64,000 bases of DNA, from assembly GCA_947503555.1 (NCBI GenBank), contig CANNEE010000001.1, positions 186,001 to 250,000 on the forward strand, written 5' to 3'. Positions 60,161-64,000 of this stretch are shown here, piece by piece (positions within the stretch are counted from its first letter, which is position 1; every line of letters begins with the position of its first letter). This DNA is from an uncultured Shewanella sp. (GTDB lineage: Bacteria > Pseudomonadota > Gammaproteobacteria > Enterobacterales > Shewanellaceae). The notes below the pieces were generated by a model. That model was given only the letters and a program-made list of their open reading frames with translations, made no database searches and was not told where the DNA came from. Position numbers and translations under genes: made by a program.

Positions 60161-61633
60161 CTAGCGTCGAGAGTCTAAATAACGTTGCAGCAGCTTTCTT
60201 AAGGTTTCAGCCTTAGTCCCATAGACAACCTGTACTCCTTGCCCAACAACAATCACCCCCTTAGCACCCAATTGTCCTAAGCGAATTTTATCGACTAAGC
60301 CAGGGTGTTCAACACTGACTCTTAAACGGGTAAGGCAGGCATTTAACTCTATGATGTTTTCTGGGCCACCCAAGGCTGAAATCATAGTTAATAGGTTACC
60401 CTTTTGAGTTTCATTGTTAGATGCTAAACGTCCAGGTGTTTTAAGATTAAAGGTCACAATACTTGCGCGGAACGCAAAATAATAGATAACCGCAGTCATA
60501 GGCCCGAGCACTAACAGCCAGCCGGTGTTATTTGAAAGATGAAATAGTAAGCTAAAGTCTACAAAGCCTTGTGAAAAAACAATACTGTGGTGCACGCCTA
60601 AAAGTACACAGATGGCATAGGCAGCGCCTGTCATCAGCGCATGAACTAAAAAGAGTAATGGTGCAACAAACATAAAAGCGAACTCTATGGGTTCAGTCAC
60701 ACCAGTTAGCCAGCTGGCTGCTGCTGCAGAGATCATGATCCCAGCCACACGATTTCGCTCACTGGGATCGGCACATTGCCATATCGCAAAGGCTGCTGCG
60801 GGTAATCCCCACATTTTAATCAAGTATCCACCCGCCAAATTGCCCGCTAATGGATCCCCTGCTAAATATCGAGCCACTTCCCCTCTCACTTCTTCACCTG
60901 ACTCGGTAATAAACTGACCTATCTCCAGATAAAATGGCGCATTCCAAATATGGTGTAATCCAAGGGGTATGAGTAAACGCTCAACCGCGCCGTATACCGC
61001 AAACGCTAATGCAGGCTCTTGATAGACGACCCAATCTGACAAATCTTCAATCCACACCGACAATATTGGCCATATCAAGGACAATAAAAATGCCAGCAAG
61101 ATAGCAAAAGGCACCATTAAGATTGGCGTGCTGCGCCGTCCCTCAAAAAATGAGAATACTGCAGGCAAGTGAATATATTGGCTTAGACGCACAGCGAGGC
61201 AAGTAATGGTGCCGACAAGCAAACCACCAGCAATACCTGTATCTATGGTATCGAGTCCCCAAAGGATCTGATGAGAAGCTGCGGGAGCATCGGTCAACAC
61301 AGCTAAGGTAGAGGAATAAACTCCAAACCCGAGTACTGCACTAAATGCCGCAATACCTTGATCTCGACAAAAGCCGATTGCCACGGCCACTGCAAATAAC
61401 ATTGGCATAATGGCGAAAATGAGTCGCCCAATAGACCACATCAGCTCATTCACTTGTCCAGGAATGAAGGGCAAAGGACTCATAGCCAAGCCTATCATGA
61501 CCCCTGCTACGGGTAATACCGCAATAGGCACCAGTAGTGCTTGACTTAATCTTTGGGCAAACTTAAACCATTTACGGTTTATAAATGTTATGCCGCCTCT
61601 GATCCTACGATTTGATTCCAGCTCTGCAGCCAC
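60161..61633 (-). CDS. ptsG: PTS system EIICB component, glucose family
   Basis: 490 residues. EIIC (about 25-400) has the glucose-family pattern: LSQALLVPIAVLPVAGVMIG, a RLLIPLGLHHIWNAPFYLEI segment with the substrate-binding His, and WLTGVTEPIEFAFMFVAPLLF (TEP motif). EIIB (about 415-488) has the phosphocysteine in ELNACLTRLRVSV. No EIIA domain is fused. The only start in frame is GTG at 61633, lying 46 bp inside the yqcA gene with no ribosome site; the EIIC start is thus uncertain and may be re-initiation or an unusual codon. Sugar (glucose or N-acetylglucosamine type) is not decided. Confidence 0.85.
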   Translation of the reverse strand: MAAELESNRRIRGGITFINRKWFKFAQRLSQALLVPIAVLPVAGVMIGLAMSPLPFIPGQVNELMWSIGRLIFAIMPMLFAVAVAIGFCRDQGIAAFSAVLGFGVYSSTLAVLTDAPAASHQILWGLDTIDTGIAGGLLVGTITCLAVRLSQYIHLPAVFSFFEGRRSTPILMVPFAILLAFLLSLIWPILSVWIEDLSDWVVYQEPALAFAVYGAVERLLIPLGLHHIWNAPFYLEIGQFITESGEEVRGEVARYLAGDPLAGNLAGGYLIKMWGLPAAAFAIWQCADPSERNRVAGIMISAAAASWLTGVTEPIEFAFMFVAPLLFLVHALMTGAAYAICVLLGVHHSIVFSQGFVDFSLLFHLSNNTGWLLVLGPMTAVIYYFAFRASIVTFNLKTPGRLASNNETQKGNLLTMISALGGPENIIELNACLTRLRVSVEHPGLVDKIRLGQLGAKGVIVVGQGVQVVYGTKAETLRKLLQRYLDSRR

Positions 61634-62049
61634 GCTTTGGCTTCCACCTCAGGTTCCATGGTTTCACACGCATCTAGCTCTAAGCGCTCTCCTAATCTTT
61701 TCGCGCCTAGCTCACTAAACAACTCATCTAACTGCCTTCCAGCCCCACAAAAAGTATCATAACTTGAATCACCCAAAGCAATGACACCATATTTTAATTC
61801 AGGTAAATAGGGAGCAACAGACTTTATCTCGTAAAACCATGGTTGGAGATCATCGGGAATATCTCCTTGTCCAGTGGTTGAACAAACAATCAATAGCAAC
61901 TCATCTTGAGGCGGGATAAAACCTGCCATCTCATTTGGCTGCCATAGTTTCGCCTCCGAACCTAGATTAGCTAATTCCTGAGCTAACGTTTCGGCAACAA
62001 ACTGGGCATTACCATATACAGTTCCAAAAACCAGATTAATTTTTTTCAT
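61588..62049 (-). CDS. yqcA: Flavodoxin-like protein (MioC/YqcA type)
   Basis: 153 residues from the ATG at 62049 (TAGGG upstream). FMN phosphate loop FGTVYGNAQFVAETLA at the N-terminus, the isoalloxazine loops CSTTGQGDIPDDLQ and ALGDSSYDTFCGAGRQLD, and the acidic flavodoxin tail. The yqcC-truC-yqcA neighbours match E. coli, so this is the YqcA-type gene. It should carry electrons as a short flavodoxin; the redox partner is unknown. Its 3' end overlaps the EIICB start region by 46 bp. Confidence 0.85.
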   Translation of the reverse strand: MKKINLVFGTVYGNAQFVAETLAQELANLGSEAKLWQPNEMAGFIPPQDELLLIVCSTTGQGDIPDDLQPWFYEIKSVAPYLPELKYGVIALGDSSYDTFCGAGRQLDELFSELGAKRLGERLELDACETMEPEVEAKAWLQSWNQIVGSEAA

Positions 62050-62325
62050 CCCTAATTCGACTCCAGATTTCTGCTTCGCTGTTATTTCCACCATACTGTA
62101 AATAAGGCTTGAGTAGCAAGCATTGTCCGAGTTCAAACAGGCATCCTACTATGAACCGCTCATCTCGATATAAGCACCATAAAGCACTTCACAAAGCAGC
62201 CTTTAAACGCCGAAGTCAATTCTTCATATCCCATAAACCAAGAATGATAGAGCAGGAGCCGCCAAATGCAGGCTTTGTCATTCTCAAACTTTATCTAGAG
62301 ATGAAATAAGCTATTTATACTCTAA

Positions 62326-63147
62326 TCATTCACTCTCAGAGCAAATTGTAAAGGCTTGCTCTGTGTCAAGTTGGGAGTCTTGCCAACCCAGCCCTGCAAA
62401 TAATGTCTCCCACTCTGACTCCAATTCGGTCTCAATCGCAATTTGCTCTTGGGTGACAGGATGTACAAAGCTCAGCTTCTTTGCGATAAGCCAAAGACGA
62501 TTAATACCGAAATGCTCTCTAAAGAAACGATTCTGCTTGCCATCACCATGTGTGGTATCCCCAACAATTGGATGGCGAAGATGAGCAAGATGACGTCTCA
62601 ACTGGTGCTTACGCCCCGTGTGCGGCATTAAGTGTACTAAAGCGTAACGGCTTGTAGGGTAACGCCCTGAACTATAGGGTATTTCACTATTCAGTAAAGG
62701 CTGATAAAAAGTGATCGCATCCTGTGCTTCCTTATTGGGATCCACATCTTTATCACCGAGCGCATCGAGCTCCTCTTTTAATGGATAATCTAATGTCGCC
62801 GCTTCATGCATATTTCCTCTAACAATCGCCAAATAGTGTTTTTCAATACTATGACTAGCAAACTGCTCACATAAGTCCCTTGCCACTTCACTGCTCTTGG
62901 CAAATAGCAAAACACCTGAAGTTGGCCTATCCAATCTATGTACAGGGAACACATGACAACCGACTTTATCCCGAGTCAGCTGCATTGCAAAAAAACGCTC
63001 TTTTCGCGCTAGGTAACTTCTATGAACTAGCAATCCAGCAGGCTTATGAATCGCAACTAAATGCTCATCTTCAAATAGCACCTCTATCTCGGGGGCGGGC
63101 TCTTGGTCTTCAACCTTTTGCACTTCATCAATCATGGAGTAACTCAT
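62326..63147 (-). CDS. truC: tRNA pseudouridine synthase C
   Basis: 273 residues. Catalytic motif HRLDRPTSGVLLF (catalytic Asp), with IHKPAGLLVHRSYLARKERF upstream and LMPHTGRKHQLRRHLAHLRH downstream. It modifies U65 of tRNA in E. coli. The start overlaps the yqcC stop by 20 bp, so the two are coupled; an ATG four codons later is also possible. An unexplained 276-bp gap separates its stop from yqcA. Confidence 0.96.
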   Translation of the reverse strand: MSYSMIDEVQKVEDQEPAPEIEVLFEDEHLVAIHKPAGLLVHRSYLARKERFFAMQLTRDKVGCHVFPVHRLDRPTSGVLLFAKSSEVARDLCEQFASHSIEKHYLAIVRGNMHEAATLDYPLKEELDALGDKDVDPNKEAQDAITFYQPLLNSEIPYSSGRYPTSRYALVHLMPHTGRKHQLRRHLAHLRHPIVGDTTHGDGKQNRFFREHFGINRLWLIAKKLSFVHPVTQEQIAIETELESEWETLFAGLGWQDSQLDTEQAFTICSESE

Positions 63148-63442
63148 CCAACTGCTTTATTGTTTTCATCAAAGCCAACCTTTCCTCTGTTATCGGCCAT
63201 ACTTGCTCCGCCATAGGCAAAAGTGCCATCTTGCTAGGTAGAGGTTGATTGGTTTTAATCAATGCTCTCATTCTCGGCAGAAAAATAAACTGCAGCCAGG
63301 CATCAAAAGACATATGGTCACATGCAAAAGGCACTGTGCTCGCCATCGCCTGAGCACTGGGCGACTGTGCACTCCATAAATTGAAGCGCTTAAGCTGCGC
63401 TTCTAACTCATCTAATAACTGAGAAGTTTTGGAATATAACAT
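63128..63442 (-). CDS. yqcC: YqcC family (DUF446) protein
   Basis: 104 residues, no signal peptide, mostly helical: SQLLDELEAQLKRFNLWSAQ, FDAWLQFIFLPRMRALIK, then LPSKMALLPMAEQVWP. This is the DUF446/YqcC pattern, usually paired with truC. Function unknown. First gene of yqcC-truC; divergent from the DUF3549 gene with a 150-bp promoter region between. Confidence 0.88.
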   Translation of the reverse strand: MLYSKTSQLLDELEAQLKRFNLWSAQSPSAQAMASTVPFACDHMSFDAWLQFIFLPRMRALIKTNQPLPSKMALLPMAEQVWPITEERLALMKTIKQLDELLHD

Positions 63443-63592
63443 TGAATAAAAAGCTTATTTCTATATCTACCAAGCAAAAATAAACCAAGTAGAACTTGTT
63501 GATTAGAATTTGACGCGGAATAATACCATCGAAACGCACTTGACCCTATAATAAGTCAATCTTGCTTAGCTATATAGAGCACATTCATTACT

Positions 63593-64000
63593 ATGACTAC
63601 AATCAATACCCTAAGCCAATTTCTCACTAAGGCGAATACTCAATTTCAAATCTATGACTTAGGGCGACGTGTCCAGCATATAGATATGATGGCCTTTCAC
63701 CAAATTGAATCTCTAAATAGTCCATACCCTAGTCCTATTCAGGGCCATGCTCAATTTGCTATCGTATTTTGGGATGAAAGCCAGCAATACTTTATCTGGT
63801 TCCTAAAACTACCACTCGATGAACGAGGGTTGCTTGTTCCAGCACCAAGAACACAGTTTATAAAGATGGTTATTGAAGCATTAGGTAGCGATCCAACCAG
63901 TGCTCTGAGCCAGGAGCAACAAGATAAGCTAGCAAATCACCCCTTTTCCTTTAAACCATCACAAGAAAAGCTTGCCCTATTTAATGCCTTAGTTCGTAAA
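63593..64000 (+). CDS. DUF3549 family protein, N-terminal part (cut by the right edge)
   Basis: 136 codons open from the ATG at 63593 to the end of the window. Visible features: an N-terminal helical QFLTKANTQFQIYDLGRRVQ, then AQFAIVFWDESQQYFIWFLK, LPLDERGLLVPAPRTQFIKM, and PFSFKPSQEKLALFNALVR. This matches DUF3549, which neighbours yqcC/truC in Shewanella- and Vibrio-type genomes (recalled, not searched). Function unknown; no signal peptide. Confidence 0.75.
   Translation, partial: MTTINTLSQFLTKANTQFQIYDLGRRVQHIDMMAFHQIESLNSPYPSPIQGHAQFAIVFWDESQQYFIWFLKLPLDERGLLVPAPRTQFIKMVIEALGSDPTSALSQEQQDKLANHPFSFKPSQEKLALFNALVRK

Noticed and set aside
62151-62309. Short basic reading frame on the plus strand between yqcA and truC
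   Set aside because: Weak ribosome site and no recognised family; the gap is only 276 bp. Could still be a real small protein but cannot be supported.

Overview
This window reads as a chromosomal segment of a marine gammaproteobacterium of the Shewanella type. The evidence is the gene order (rcsF-trmO-proS; rpsB-tsf-pyrH-frr-uppS-cdsA-dxr-rseP-bamA-ompH-lpxD-fabZ-lpxA-lpxB-rnhB-dnaE; map-glnD-dapD; yqcC-truC-yqcA), small families typical of that group (DUF3820, DUF3718, DUF3549), and LiuR-type palindromes upstream of etfBA. Genus assignment is inference from remembered synteny, not from a search. No tRNA, rRNA, CRISPR array, prophage or intact insertion sequence was seen.

Region 1 (1-9.9 kb) is accessory. 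It holds the end of a 5'-nucleotidase gene, a GNAT acetyltransferase, two small genes, a ParA-type ATPase overlapping a probable ribbon-helix-helix partner, and a three-unit 25-bp dyad array. The array sits directly in front of an overlapping pair that encodes a solute-binding protein and a transmembrane diguanylate cyclase. An MtfA-like peptidase, an NTF2-fold secreted protein and an HDOD-GAF signalling protein follow.

Region 2 (9.9-18.1 kb) is carbon and amino-acid metabolism. It contains the glyoxylate-shunt pair aceBA, whose AceA has Asp in place of the catalytic Cys. Next are a long intergenic stretch with PdhR-like and LiuR-like palindromes, a decayed WD40-repeat gene, an NhaC-family transporter behind a lysine riboswitch, and etfBA behind a perfect LiuR-type palindrome.

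Region 3 (18.3-35.1 kb) holds an H-NS-family gene, rcsF-trmO-acyltransferase-proS, a binding-protein/chemoreceptor pair, a LysR/PACE efflux divergent pair, a patatin, an SGNH hydrolase, another solute-binding protein, a Kef-type antiporter, a second diguanylate cyclase, and tilS.

Region 4 (35.1-53.5 kb) is the large envelope and information-processing cluster on the minus strand, running from rpsB to dnaE. It covers translation factors, UMP kinase, undecaprenyl-PP, CDP-DAG and MEP-pathway enzymes, RseP, BamA, Skp and lipid A synthesis. It is punctuated by several intercistronic hairpins, and accA is not in the position it has in E. coli. Divergently, map-glnD-dapD run on the plus strand.

Region 5 (58.5-64 kb) holds a DUF3718 protein, purU, a glucose-family PTS EIICB, the yqcC-truC-yqcA set and the start of a DUF3549 gene.
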